A DNA stretch of 64,000 bases from Tetraselmis striata (lineage: Eukaryota; Chlorophyta; Chlorodendrophyceae; Chlorodendrales; Chlorodendraceae): NCBI GenBank assembly GCA_006384855.1, contig VCJN01000990.1, forward strand, positions 124,001 through 188,000. Reading direction: 5' to 3'. Below the pieces are notes generated by a model, which saw only the letters and a program-made list of their open reading frames with translations, was not told the DNA's origin and did no database searches. Positions 11,804-24,205 of the stretch are shown here, one piece after another (position 1 is the first letter of the stretch; every line of letters begins with the position of its first letter). The position numbers were made by a program, and so were the translations under genes.

Positions 11804-12783
11804 CTGCCGGGTCCGCCACCCGCGTAGCTGCCTGCATACCAGGCCACCGAACGGACGGCTGCTACTTGCATTCTCCGGCAGCACGGAGGCGAAAGGGCCG
11901 CATGGCCACAAGATACGGCGTGTCCTGGTCCAGCGGTCCATTGAGCATGCATCAGGGCGCGTGGGGAGCGGGCCCAGCGAGACACGCATACTGCATTGGG
12001 GCACACTTGCACTGACCTCCAAGTCACGGGTTCATTGCAATGGGCTCACTGCCCCAAAATCAGCCAACCGGGCATCTTCTCACACATGTCCAGGGTGTCG
12101 AATTCCCACAGATGTCTGCGCCCTCGCAGCCATGCCCGCCTTTGCCCGGTGGGAATCATATCCAAGCCAGGGTGCCGCTGCCGCATATGTGATGCTGGCT
12201 TCATACTTGTTGCGGACTCCTGCATGTAAGTAAACAACCACCTATCATCTTGAACTATGAAGGAATACTGTCAGCCCTCACAGAAGAATGTTTTTCAGCT
12301 GTTACAGTCTCATAAACACATGCATGTACCGCCATACATAATTAAGTGGAGACGGTTATACACATTTCTTGAATGCGCTGAAACATTTTTAATAGCTAAC
12401 ATCAACGAGAGCCTGCCGTGGCGATTGTTCTTGTGCATTGCGCGAGTTAGTTTCTGGCGCAATTGCCTCTCGCGGCGGATGATTTTGAATTTAATTTATA
12501 TAAATTGCAGTTGCGGATCTTTCGCCAACTCCCAACAACTACAAATATGCGGGCTGCTTTCGTCATATGGCGGTGCACTGGCACACTGGGTAGGGTACCA
12601 GCGCTACGCATAGTACTAGCGCTCTAAATATTCGGCGGATCAGTTCGCGACCCACCCGCTCTTCGTACCTGCTGTTCCAAGCAGTCGGGACGAGCTCGGG
12701 CCTACATGATGTCTGACGGTGCAAGGCAGTGGGCTATGTGTACCTGTCCACTCGCCACCCGTAGACAAGGGTAGAAAACGGGC
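11804..12783. other. Intergenic between the Mpo1-like gene and the galactosyltransferase gene
   Basis: About 1 kb holds the 3' flank of one gene and the promoter region of the next. No motif-bearing frame was recognised. Confidence 0.5.
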
Positions 12784-14120
12784 ATGGCGACGGGCAACCG
12801 CCGCCGCGGCTACTGTGCGCTAACCGCGCTGTGCGTCCTGCTGTGCCGCGTCAGTGCGGCGACCGATGGCTCCGCCGCTCCTAGCGCCCACCCCTCTGTG
12901 CACACCGTCTTCTGCACCGAGTGCACTCCCTACTTTGCGTGGCAGAGCATGGGCGTGGTGTACAGTCACGCGCGCGCGGGGCAGCCGGGCCCGCTGACGA
13001 GGCTGATGAGCTGCACGCCGGAGCAGCACGCGACGCTATCCGAGGTATAGCGCCACTCATGTAATTGCTGCATGCTCCAACGCGCCCTCCCATCCTTTCT
13101 CGAGCCGCCAAAACACACGCACACACAGCCCCTGTCCCTTCACGGCCAAGCAGGGATACGATCCAGCCTGCCAATGCCGCCATGCATCTCGATGCTAAGG
13201 TGCCCTAGAGACAATGCGGCCTTGCCATAGTCCCTACTCTGGCCGCGGCCTTGCCATAGTCCCTACTCTGGCCGGGATGGGCTCAAAGGGGGGGGGGGGG
13301 GGGGGGGCGGCTTTCCCTGAGCCTTTCTCTTTGCCGGGCTCGCAGGAGTACCTCGCTCTTGCCCCCACGCACATCGCGCCGTCCTTTTCCACGCACCCGC
13401 GCACCGGCGACATATACTCCGCGTACAACAAGGTGGGGACGCTCCCACTGTACGCGTGCCGCAAGTCAGGCGAAGTCCACTCCTTTGGTGAGTGCCAGCT
13501 TGACAGTCGTTGTGCCGTTCAGCCAGAGGCGATCATCGACTGGCTGCAGCGCGCCCCGCCAGAGGAGGAGTACGTGCTGGTGCTGGACGCGGACATGCTG
13601 CTGCGGCGGCCGTTCCTGCCGCACGAAATTGGCGCTCGCCCCGGGCGGGCAGTGTCCGCGCTGTACTCTTACCTCAAGGTTGGTTTGCTCCCAAGGCTGC
13701 CACTCCTTGATTTTCGCCGTGTCTGCGCCATCTGCCTCGTGGCCTCAGCAACCCCATTGCCCCCCACCCCCTGCTGATGGCGCGCCCCATTGCTGCCGCG
13801 GCTGTACATTCAGGGTGTGAACAACGCGCTGGCCATGAAGCACATCCCGCACGTGCGGCCGCGCACCGACAGCCTGGCAGGGCCGCCGGGCCGGCGCTCG
13901 GACCAGGTGGGGGGCTTCATCATGATGGCGGCGGCGGACCTGGCGCGCATGGCACCTGATTGGCTGGCCATCACGGAGGATGTGCGGGCAGACCCCGATG
14001 TGCGTCCCCTTATTACTATTTTCCCAGATGCCCGAAGCCGATTTCACATTTCCGACTTGTACCAGTGCGCACCCTCTCGCTGTCTCTCTCTCTCTGCTGT
14101 ATACCTATGAATGCATTTTC

Positions 14121-14168
<48 letters not shown>

Positions 14169-15596
14169 GTGTGTGTGTGCGTGTGTGTGCGAGGATGTGT
14201 GTGTGTGTGTGTGGCATTGCTCGCATGCAAGAGAATGGAGAGGGTGGGGGGGCACCGGTCATCCAAATTTGGCACTGATGCGCCAAACCAGACGCCCTTT
14301 ATACCTAGTCGCTAGTTACAACACGAATCGGTATATTACAGACATATTTACCTATTCATAAGAAAGAAAGACAGCCAAGTAGGTGCAGATGTTTCTGCGC
14401 TTTCGATACACGTGTGCGCATGGTACGTACATTTGCGGGCCATGATAGCGCCAAACACATCAAACACATAAATAATATGCAGTAATGTGTGCGTATAAAC
14501 TAGTAAACACACATTCAATATATGTACGCGACATATATATATGTATATATATATGTATATGTATATGTATATGTATAATATATAAATGTATTTATTCATA
14601 TTCATATATATGTAATGACACGTCGCATATAGAACTGTAGGAATGTATGCATTTTCCCTATTTGCTGTGTATGTATATCATTGCAGTCTGCAATCCACGC
14701 CGCGAGCTCCTTGCGATTGCCGCAGAGTGACTTGACCCCGGCGTCTGCTGCGCAGGCATGGAATCTCACCGGCGACGTGTACTCCACCGCACCCCACTCC
14801 AAGCCCTGGATCAGCGAGATGTACGGCTACTCGTACTCCGCCGCCAAGCACGACATCTGGCACACCACGCTGCCCACCGCCATGCTCTACCCCGGCTACC
14901 TCCCCCAGGCGCGCCATCACACACCTATTTTCTCACCTATATCAGCTATTTTGACCATGACCAGCGCATGACCAGCTGAGACATCCGTAAACAGTCAATG
15001 ACTACACCCCTCCCGGTCCCTTCCCCCCCCCCCCCCCCCCCCACTCCCCCCAACCACACATTGCACCCTGACTCTGTTTGCAGGAAGAGCCCTGGATCCT
15101 TCACTACGGGCTGCACTTTGAGGTGCAGGGCTACGGTTTCGACAAGCACTGGCATGTCGGCTTTAATGCCTTCATGTGCCCTCCATGGCCCGCCCCCGCT
15201 CCGCAAGCGCGCCCACGAGGTGCGCCTGCTCCTCCTCCGCCGTGCCACCGTTGACGCCGTGCACCCACATCCGGCATGCGCGCCGCTCCCTGATGCCCAG
15301 CATGATCAGCCGACCAAAACCCCCTCAAGCCAGCCCTCCAACCCTGTTCATGGAGCAAGTCCACCAGCAAGGCCGACCAGCAAAGTTTGTCAGACGGTGT
15401 TCTCCGATGTAGTATTTGCCATCGACCGCCTTCCTTTAGTCTTCCATCCGTCCCAGGCACCTTCAGTCACCACACTCCAGCAATGTTCCGTCGTCCGCCA
15501 CCGATGGTTTTTGGCCATTTTTCTCCGACTAAAACCGCCCCGTGCCGCAATGTGCTCAGCGGTTGGCGGCCACTGATGCCGGACCCCCACCCCCCC

Positions 15597-15627
<31 letters not shown>

Positions 15628-17649
15628 AAAAAATCAATCAGTATTCGCTCGGCCAAATGCCGTCCAGCATTGCCATACCGCTCGGTAGTTACATCGTCAA
15701 TGCTTTCTGCCATCTACCCACTCCGCTAATCCACGTGCACCTCTAGTGGAGGATAACCGGGTACTGGCCTATCGCTAAGGGCCGCGTCCCAATGCCCCTC
15801 CGCGTGACGCAGGGGGCCTATTCCCGCAGCCACCCAGCCCGTCCACGCTGCCAGCCGACCAGCCGCACCTGGAGCGGCTCCGCGACCTGCTGGCCATAGA
15901 GACGGTGTCAGCGCTGAACCAGGCGCTCTGCCGACGGCACGTGGCGCGCTGCCCCGCCTCTGCCGAGCTGTCGACGCGCTGCGGCCAGGTACGTAGTGGG
16001 ACCCATTCAGGGCCATGACTGTGCACCCAGACCCAGCCAGGTGCTTGAGGTCTAAATCCTGTTCGTTCAAGCCTTAAAGCCCATTAAGGGCAGAATGGGA
16101 GCCGTTGTGCAGACCGTGCGTAGTTGATTGAGCGATGCAGTTGCGGTTATGCGCTGATATGGCACGCCGTTGCATTTGAGCAGGTGATGGCGCTGGCGAG
16201 AGAGGTGGAGGACGCCCTGCAGGAGGTGCGGCCTCGGGTATCTACGCAAGACATGGTCCTGGGAATTACGCACATGATGCCCGTGCACCCCTGTGCAAGC
16301 TTGTTGTACTGAAAGACTATCTATGCTCATATGGTACGAAAGGGGCGGTGTAATCTTGCAACCTCGTAATCCGCTGGGAACTATTTATTTATGACACCGG
16401 CTGCTATATTGGCACATTTCATGTCAATTAATTAATATCAATGCGAGTACAAAGCAGACCCCGCTTGCCTTATCAGGGTGGTTGATATTGGATAAAATCA
16501 CTGCAGTTCCGATTCCAACAACGCTTGCACAGGTCCGGTCGTGACACGTAGACTGCGAAACGTTTTCAGTGGGCTGAGGAGTCACATTGAGATTGTTTGC
16601 ACCCACAGACTTACATCGCGCGCAATGGGGTGGGGCAGAAAGGGGGGGGGGGGGGGGAGCTTGAGTGTCCGCAGTGAAACAGTAAAAAAGTCTGGCATTT
16701 TTTCCACATAGCACCGCAGCGCGTCATACCCGCTGTAGTGCTTTTACTATCGAGACACGCTCTCCTGCTGGCAAGTCACTACATACGTCTACGTTGCACA
16801 GGTCCTTAAAGAGGGCGGCGCGCCATGCGAGGATATGGACAAGTATTGTGGGGATTGGGCGGAGCATGGCGAGTGCGAGAAGAACCCGGGCTTCATGTCG
16901 GTCAGCTGCCGGCCAGCCTGCCACCTGTGCGCACCCGCCCAACAGCCGCCTGAGGGCGATACGGAAGAGACGCTCCCCGGCATTCCTCGCAGTCAAGACG
17001 GCGAGGCGGCAATCGAGGCCGTCCGCAGCGACGCCATCAGCATCGGCGATGATTGCCTCCTTGCGTACAAGCGGGGCAGCATTGCGCTGGAGCAGGTGTG
17101 AGTGCGGGCCGACGGCATCCCGCCGCTCATGCCCTCTCACCCACCACTCGACGATAAATGAGACGCCTTGCAGCGTCTGAGCTAATAAACTCTTGGCTGC
17201 CAATGACCCTGGGCGCCTCCCTGACGCCTGCGTGTGTGTGTGTGTGTGTTTTGTCTGAGCGGCCAGGTGTACGAGTGCATGCACACGGTGGAACGTGGCG
17301 ACGCGTACCTAGCGCCCGCCAGCACAGAACAGCAGCCGCAGCGGAGCGCGCGCTCCTTTGACACGGACATCGACTCGGCAGGCAGCCAGATCGACATGCT
17401 GGGCCTAGTGGGTGAGCGGGCTGGTATTTTTGTATCTCGTGCCTCGTGTTGCGTGACCCGCTGCACATCATCTGCGGTGACTGTGATTCGCCCACTGAGC
17501 TGACGCGCCGGTTTCCTTTTGCAGGGCTGCTGGTGTGGGTGGCCATCCTGTCAGTGCTGTTGGCGCTCTGGCCGCGCAGCTCCCGTAGTGTCAGCGCCCG
17601 CGCTGGTCCAAGCGGTGGCCTGGCGGCAACGGGGCGCCGGAGGCTGTAG
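12784..17649 (+). CDS. SERGT1: Peptidyl serine alpha-galactosyltransferase with ShKT domain and C-terminal membrane anchor
   Basis: Eleven exons: 12784-13044, 13346-13432, 13523-13678, 13814-13999, 14756-14908, 15084-15219, 15813-15988, 16184-16225, 16802-17095, 17267-17411, 17525-17649. Together they encode about 586 residues. A signal peptide (MATGNRRRGYCALTALCVLL) precedes the catalytic domain. That domain shows VHTVFCTECTPYFAWQSMG, GPLTRLMSCT, the DxD-type LDADM, DQVGGFIMM, WISEMYGYSYSAA, YPGYLP and ILHYGLHFEV. All are landmarks of the enzyme that adds galactose to Ser of hydroxyproline-rich glycoproteins in the ER/early Golgi of plants and green algae. A six-Cys ShKT module (C..M..YCGDWAEHGEC...C..ACHLC) follows in exon 9. 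The last exon encodes one transmembrane helix (LLVWVAILSVLLALW) and an Arg-rich tail. Only one catalytic domain is present, whereas the Arabidopsis protein has two. Intron 5 seems to start with GC. Confidence 0.88.
13216..13273 (+). repeat. 29-bp tandem duplication in intron 1 of the galactosyltransferase gene
   Basis: Two perfect adjacent copies of a unit starting GCGGCCTTGCCATAGTCCCT are present, followed by a long G run at about 13288-13307. Confidence 0.9.
14123..14213 (+). repeat. (GT)n microsatellite in intron 4
   Basis: About 90 nt of GT repeats have a few C and A interruptions, inside the 756-nt intron between exons 4 and 5 of the galactosyltransferase gene. Confidence 0.95.
14529..14585 (+). 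repeat. AT-rich (ATATGT)n-like tract in intron 4
   Basis: Alternating ATATAT/GTATAT units lie within the same intron as the GT repeat. Confidence 0.8.
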
Positions 17650-20600
17650 ACTGGAAGGACAAGACTTGCGGATCGTTGCCAGAGGACAGTGCAGAGAGGA
17701 TTGCGAAGAATTTCGGCTTTTGGCCTGGAAGCGTGGCGGCATTCAACGCCATTGCGCACTTTCGCTTTCTTCACCACTCCTTTGCGGGAGAATAACGGCG
17801 AGCTAAAAACAAGGGCCTCGATGAATATTAAACTGGCCACACATAGATGCGGCGTGTATCACGTTGGCAGCAGCCCTGTTCCAGCCCCAGGCATCGATGC
17901 TTGTGCAAAGGATGGCTCGGATTTTAGACGACTCTCAAGATCTTTAATAGTATTATTGTTACAACGATTTACAGCTGCCTTGTTACCCCCCTCAAGCCAT
18001 CCTTAGCAGCGGTTGCTATGCGGCTCAACACAAACTTGGCGCAACGCAATCGGTATGTGTGCCGGGTTGCGCACTGTGCTGCAGGGGGCTTCACTACGTG
18101 GCAGGGCTCCGTACTTCGTCGATCTTATCGCGGCGTCAAGAGAGGCACCTTGGACTGCTAGTACATGTCGATACCCAGCGATATCCAACTCTGGAACAAG
18201 GGCAGCGTGGCGGAGTTTTTTTGTCTCAATTGGCTCTTCTAAGTTCAGGTGCGTCAAGTTCGACTGAAGTTCTGCAGTCGACGGGATACGCCGCCTGAGT
18301 CAAAAGAAACGACGCGCGCGTTGAGCAGTGATCGAAGCCGACTCCACGCCCCCTACTTATAATGGAATTGCACAGCGCGCTACTCGGTAAAGGAGCGATT
18401 AAGCCATCAGGCGCGCAGCCGGGTCTCGGCGGTCGGCCACTTGGCCAACAGCGGCTGGTTGGGTGGCTGCGCCGTCTAGCTGCCAAGCTCACTCTCCAAG
18501 CACTCTCGGCCACTCACCAAGCACTCTCTCCGGCTACAAACGCCACAGCGTCGATACAGGCTGGGCAGCCCCAGCCATCAAGCGATCTCAGGCGGCGGAC
18601 AACGACTTCCGGGTGACGGGACCGGTTCGACTTGGCGTGTAGCTGCCAACTATGAACATCATGGGGCTCCCTGGTTATAGGGAGCTTGTTGAACCGGTCG
18701 TCGCAGCTATCTGATGTTGGCGTCGGAAGCCTGCCTGGGCCCGAGAGCCGTCGGTGAGCTAAGGATCTTATTGTATGGATTGGCATCCGGGCTGTACAAT
18801 CGAGGTGCTTCTCATCGTCGTACTCGGCCAAACGCATTAACCTTGACGGGGAAGAGAGCGACCTCTGCAGCTGCCGGCCCCGTGGTGCGGCAAGAGCGCC
18901 CGGGCGATAGAATGTGGTGACTCTTCAGCAAGCCCGCCAGATCTTCCTCAGAGCGGACGGACATACGTCTTATGGAATGCGAAAGCTTGGGCGGGAGGGT
19001 CTCTATGTCGCAGTGCTCCGCCTGAAGTTGATGGCAGACGCGGAGGAGCATGGGGCTGCGGTACTTCGCTAACGCTGTCCAGCCGTGCTCGGGTAGTTCC
19101 GTCAGGTCGCTAGCCTTCGCTGAATATCGTGAGCAGCTGGACACCGCCATGTCGCCCCTGCGATGGGAATTGGGGAAGTCGGGGAAGAGAAACTCTGAGA
19201 ACTTTGAGACCTCGCTTTTTCCCCCCAACGCAAGTCAACCTGGGACCTCGCAGATTGAGGTTGACAAGTGTCGGTGATGCGGTGCGATAACAGCGGGTGC
19301 CTGCCCGCCAGGGCACCACGAGTCTTGTGGCCGGGCGGAATAAAGGCATCACGAAAAGTCGTGCTGATATCGTTCCTGGCTCGTTCTCGTACGGTGTAGT
19401 GGTGTACCAGCAGCGGTACTGTATAATGATGGTTAGGCCGATTCTTGTACAGGTACTCGTATGTGCTACTTCTACCGGTAGCTCCAGCCATGAATAATCG
19501 TACCGGTACGGGTACCGGTACCAATTTCAGTAGGACGAAAATTATATGCTGGTGGTCGTCGCTATCACGATCTAAACATGTTTTATCCCTATGGGGATCT
19601 AGAATTGTTTCCTAACAATTCTTAAACTGTCCTAGTGCGACCCGTACGGTCTGTCAGTGGTTTCAACCGGTTAAATAACTGGTACCATCGGATTTCAGTA
19701 CGGGCTGCCCCATCGCCCGCGGGCCTTGCGCTCCCGGCCGGGGAGCTGCTTAGGACAGCCACCAGCACCTCGTCTGCCATCTTCCAGCTCGCTGCCTTCG
19801 CAGCGGCTTCGCGTACTTGCGCACGCGAGGGTCACAGAGGCTGAACAAGTCCGCACCGAGGTTCATCCACCCGGTCGTGATGAGTCGTCGTGCCGCGCAC
19901 ATGCGTTGCAACATCAGGAAGCGACATACCGCCCCTCGGTATTGTGCTTTTCCCTACTCGTGCGCCCGAGGTCGTTTTCCGTTTTTGCCATGGCTTTGCA
20001 GCTAGGGCGTTTTCGGGTAGCGATGCACACGGCAAGGAATTGGAGTTGGGGGGTCCCCGTTGGGGGGGGGGGGGGGGGTTAAACCCCAACACCCGAGGTC
20101 GAGTCGCAGTACATGCCTTCGGGGCTCCGACCCGTAGTACTTAGTGGAGCACCCTCTCGCAGTAGTCAATTCTTGAGGTTAGGTGAGGTGGACGCGCTTG
20201 GCACCGTTGCCGCTGCTAGTCACGGTTGTCAACGACGACAACTACGCCTATCGCAACAAATCGGCGCGGACGGAGCGGGACGTCCGTGTCGTCGCGGCGG
20301 CCACTTGTTGTCCCGCAAGACACTTCAACCCGGTCCACATGTCCTCGCAACATGGAGTCGTGGCATCAACGGTCGTTACACGCTGTGGTTTTCCATAACT
20401 ACTCGCATAATTGGCCCGCTACGGGGGTGGCGCCGCTCATGCGCCAGTGTTTTGAGAGGGCTCCTTGCCCTCGCCCTAATCATGCTGCAGCAACGTTTTC
20501 TTTGGCCGCAGTGGGAGGCGTTTGTGCGGCTCGTCCCGACGCGTCTCCGACGCCTCCTACTGCAACGTCGTCGTCACAAGGACCACGACAACCTGCAGCT

Positions 20601-20975
20601 GCCCGCCGGGGGGCAGCTCTACCACCTGGCGTGCCTGACGTCTCGTGGTGTCCGTCGCTGGTGCAGCAGCAGCGGCCGCCTCGTCGTCACCCTCGCCCCG
20701 ACATCATTGGCATCGTTACGGGCCGGCATGTAGGCTACAAGGGCCTCTTAGCCGGCCAACCCGCTCGCGACGCCACGACATCTCATCTGGGACAACACGA
20801 GCTGCCCGCCGGGGGACAGCTCCGCCACCTAACGCGACTTGCACATTTCGTGGCGTCATCCTAAGCCTGCGCCTTGTGTGGTGGTCAGCAGCCGTCGCTA
20901 AGTCCGCTAAGTCCGCGCTAAGTCCGCGCACGGTGGTTCGCGTGCAGAGGGCCCGCCTCACTAAAATATAAAATT
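17650..20975. other. Intergenic, galactosyltransferase 3' flank and unrecognised repetitive DNA
   Basis: Overlapping GC-rich frames show no recognisable motif. A near-duplicate pair occurs at 20597-20640 and 20801-20840, where CTGCCCGCCGGGG.CAGCTC is followed by CCACCT in both. Short reiterated CTAAGTCCG units lie at about 20895-20935. Confidence 0.4.
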
Positions 20976-21045
20976 TGCCCACTGCGGGAATCGAACATGC
21001 GCACGGGCGTGCGCGCGTACGCAGAGCGCCACTTAAACGCCCAGG
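20976..21045 (-). ncRNA. tRNA-like sequence (degenerate tRNA or tRNA-derived SINE head)
   Basis: On the minus strand TGTTCGATTCCCG is a good B box, and GGGCGTTTAAGTGGC about 45 nt upstream resembles an A box. The 3' end runs GTGGGCA. The anticodon arm does not fold properly and the acceptor strands do not pair, so an active tRNA is unlikely. Confidence 0.25.
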
Positions 21046-22304
21046 CCGCAGCCCGAAAGTAACAACGACGCTTTGTTTAGTTATATATACCTTGTACCGC
21101 GGCATATACCTTGTAACGGCTCACTGTACCGCGTGGGGCACCGATTTGAAGTTGAGCTGTCAAAACCAGCGACGCATGCAGAACCATGGAACTGCTTATT
21201 GTTACTCATAGCACCAATCTTGCCATACATAATGCGGCGGCGCATGGTACATGTAGTGGAAAACTCGCATCATTTTAAACATGCATTCGAGTGTGGTTTT
21301 GTCAAACCCGTTGCGCAGGCTTTTTCACGGAAGAAGCGCCATTTTATGGCTAAAAGGCAGGCTCATCGAAAAGTGTGTGTGGGAGGGGGGGGGGACTAGC
21401 CTCCCGGACTGTCGTAATTACACCGTAATGGCCCGTAATCGCGAGTTGCCCAAGGAATAGACCCGTAATCCCCGTATCTACCGTGTGATCGCCACTTTAC
21501 TGCAATGCTCAATAGTCGCAATGACGTGCCCGGCTCGCCCGCATATCTCGCAATGCTACCGCCTACCATGTTGTGCCATCCCCCTAGTACATTGGACCCA
21601 CACTGCGCCTCAGTCGCGCGTGTGCCCGTAATGGCTCCGGGTTTCGCCACACTGTATTGTAACGCCTCACAAGCTCCGTACAATCTCTGCGCCATCTCCC
21701 TCGGCAAAGAGGACGAGGAGTTCGCGGACAAACTACGCCTGGCAGTGGCCCTCACCTCTCCTGTCGCACTACTGCGGGCGGTACGCCTCAGATAGAACCA
21801 TCATCATCTACCTCACGGAGTCCGAGTTCGATCCCTCGGAACTCCTCGTACACCCCTTCACCCAGACGGTCAAGGAGGCGGGAGAACTCGGCGGCAACGC
21901 TGGCCACAACCGTCCAGCTCCGACGCACAGCAACGGGCATGCGCAAGAAGGTTCGAAAGACCCCTCTAGCATCCCTCGCCCTCCGGGCCGAACAACGCCC
22001 AACCTACACCCTCACCCTGTAGCCGACCGCCCACCACCACAGCATCATCGGCGGCACCCGCGGGACGGACAGAACGGAGCAGTGGCGCAAGACAGTCTCG
22101 ACAACGTGCGGGAAGATCAAGCCCGCGCTAGCTGAGGTACATGCCGAGGGGCGACTTGCGGGCACCACGCCAACACCACCACCAGCCGGCCCAGCCCAAC
22201 CAACACTACCAGCGACCCCAACAGCCCAGGCCGACCCTAGATCCACGATACTCCCCTCCCGGACCCGTTCGAGCACATGATACAGAGGCGAGGAGCGGTT
22301 GCTA
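21046..22304. other. Intergenic, no supported gene
   Basis: A readable frame at 21505-21795 and another at about 21797-22020 show Arg/Thr/Pro-rich text without family motifs. They may be remnants continuous with the frame starting at 22305, interrupted by stops. Confidence 0.3.
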
Positions 22305-22724
22305 ATGCCGTTGCAACCATCGACCAATAACGCCGAGCATGAACGGAGCGCGCCCGCCCCCGGAGCAGCCCACCCAGCCCCTGCACCAACAGCCACCGCA
22401 CCAGCGGCAACCGCCGTGACCGGAGTGCAGGCGGAAGACGAGGACGAGCTTGAACTGAACTACGAGGAGAACGACAGCATCATAGATGTGGACACCGCCC
22501 AGCGCAGAGTAGCGGAGGCACTTGGTCTGGCTGACATTACCCTCGACTCCCCCCAACGCTCAATAGTGCAACGCACATTCCGCGAAGGCACACCTGACGG
22601 CACCACAAAACGACTGGTCGAGCTCCAGCACCTCACCAACACAACCACAGAGCTGCTCGCCCAGTCCTCCCCAACCAATCGGCATGCACTCGCAGCCGAG
22701 CTAGCCAGACACTTGACGTCATGA
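22305..22724 (+). CDS. Hypothetical 139-residue acidic/Ala-rich ORF
   Basis: Not recognised. The ATG-initiated frame begins with a Pro/Ala/Thr-rich segment, followed by an acidic patch (EDEDELELNYEENDSIIDVD). It ends in a predicted helical Leu/Ala/Thr-rich half with a TAE-LARHLTS-like end. No splice partner or homologous motif was found. Its position in repeat-rich DNA suggests an element-borne gag-like or accessory frame, but this is a guess. Confidence 0.25.
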   Translation: MPLQPSTNNAEHERSAPAPGAAHPAPAPTATAPAATAVTGVQAEDEDELELNYEENDSIIDVDTAQRRVAEALGLADITLDSPQRSIVQRTFREGTPDGTTKRLVELQHLTNTTTELLAQSSPTNRHALAAELARHLTS

Positions 22725-23214
22725 CGTCGCGCGGATACACTTTACCATGCATCGCAGCAGCAGGAGCGCTCTTCACTAGCCCCATATGCGTGCATGATGG
22801 CGTATGGTTTATGCATACATGATAGGTATGGTGTATATGCATATACATCGGTGGTTGCATGCATGAAATCCCCAAATGCGTTGCTAGTAGCGCGCACGTC
22901 ACAACGCACGTCACAGCCGTTATTTGCATGCCAGTGTCTAATCATGGTCGATCACAATGGTCGAAGCATCCCCGGAGGTAGAGGCGTCAACCGTATCAAC
23001 ACCTAGAGCAGTGGCGACTTGCACCGCATGCCTTGCCAACCCGGCAGCTAACTTGTCTGCCTTTTGAATCTCTGTTGCGCAAACATGCAAGCACCGCACG
23101 AGTGGCCCAGGCATCCGGCAGAGGGAAATCTCGCCCTTGTCGCCATAGTTCCTTGTCGCCATAGTTCGACTATTCGGGGGGCGTTATTTACCGGTAAATA
23201 ACCGATTAATATTA

Positions 23215-23286
23215 ACCAAAATGGCGACTTCGTGATAATAACCAGCGACGTGTATGGACACAGTCACCACCAAAGGACAAGGATAA

Positions 23287-23320
<34 letters not shown>

Positions 23321-23545
23321 CCCCTGATAATAACCAGCGTCGGTATGGAATTCCACATTACATGCTGAGCTAGCAGCAGAAGGCATGGAATAGTACCGGG
23401 TACGGTGATGTTACAATAGTAAAAACTATATGTTACAGTAGTCGCTAAGAGCCAGCAGATGCGATATGGTAGTCGCGCTACTCATTTTAAACACCTCATC
23501 GCACCGCACATTGTTGCACCGCACCGCCTACGAGTGCCCGTAGTA
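23215..23545 (+). repeat. Diverged direct duplication, unit 1 (with C30-40 homopolymer)
   Basis: Shared with 23945-24205: ATAACC.GC...CAGCGAC, a GTC-rich block, AAGGA.A.GGATAA, a long C run, then GGAATAGTAC, GGTGATGTTA, a TGGTCGCGCTACTCA.TTTTAAA block and CACC.CGTCGCACCGCACAT-like text. The C run lies at about 23289-23320. Confidence 0.75.
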
Positions 23546-23944
23546 TGGACCATCACCTCTTGTGGCGCGAATGAACTAATCCTTATCCCACGTGGCGATT
23601 GGCGAGGTCAAAATCGAAACCCGAAGCAGAATAACCCGCGACTACTACAGGTTCCGACGCAATTTGTAGAACGTGAATATTTGATGTAAAAATCGGGGTG
23701 CCGGTACACCGTTCTAAAATTCGTATAATATCCGTGATCGTTTCTTCTGAATGTAAGTCAGAAGGGGCAAGGCGCGCTCTTCACAGTGAGTTCGTCAAAA
23801 TTGCGTTTTTCAAAGTGCGTCGGCACCAGTATGAAGTGCGTCGGCACCCGTCGGCACCAGTATACAGACGACGATTCTGAATAGTTCATGACTCATGAAT
23901 TCATGAATAATTTACAGATTAATCATTATATGCTGTAGTCGCTA

Positions 23945-24205
23945 AAACGGCGACTTTATGAATAAATAACCGCCGCCAGCGACAGGTGTGGTCATCACCG
24001 AAGGAGAGGGATAACGCCCCCCCCCCCGCCCCCCCCCGCCCCCCCCCCCAAGCGCCGCACGCCGATCTTTCCTACAGTACGGTAGTCGGTGTGGAATAGT
24101 ACGGTGATGTTATAATAAAAGCAAGATATGGTCGCGCTACTCAGTTTTAAAACACCTCGTCGCACCGCACATAGTCGCTATAAATTGCACCGCACCTACA
24201 TACGG
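23945..24205 (+). repeat. Diverged direct duplication, unit 2 (with interrupted C run)
   Basis: This is the second copy of the unit at 23215-23545, about 0.7 kb downstream. Its C run at 24017-24050 is interrupted by single G residues, and the flanking blocks keep their order. Confidence 0.75.
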
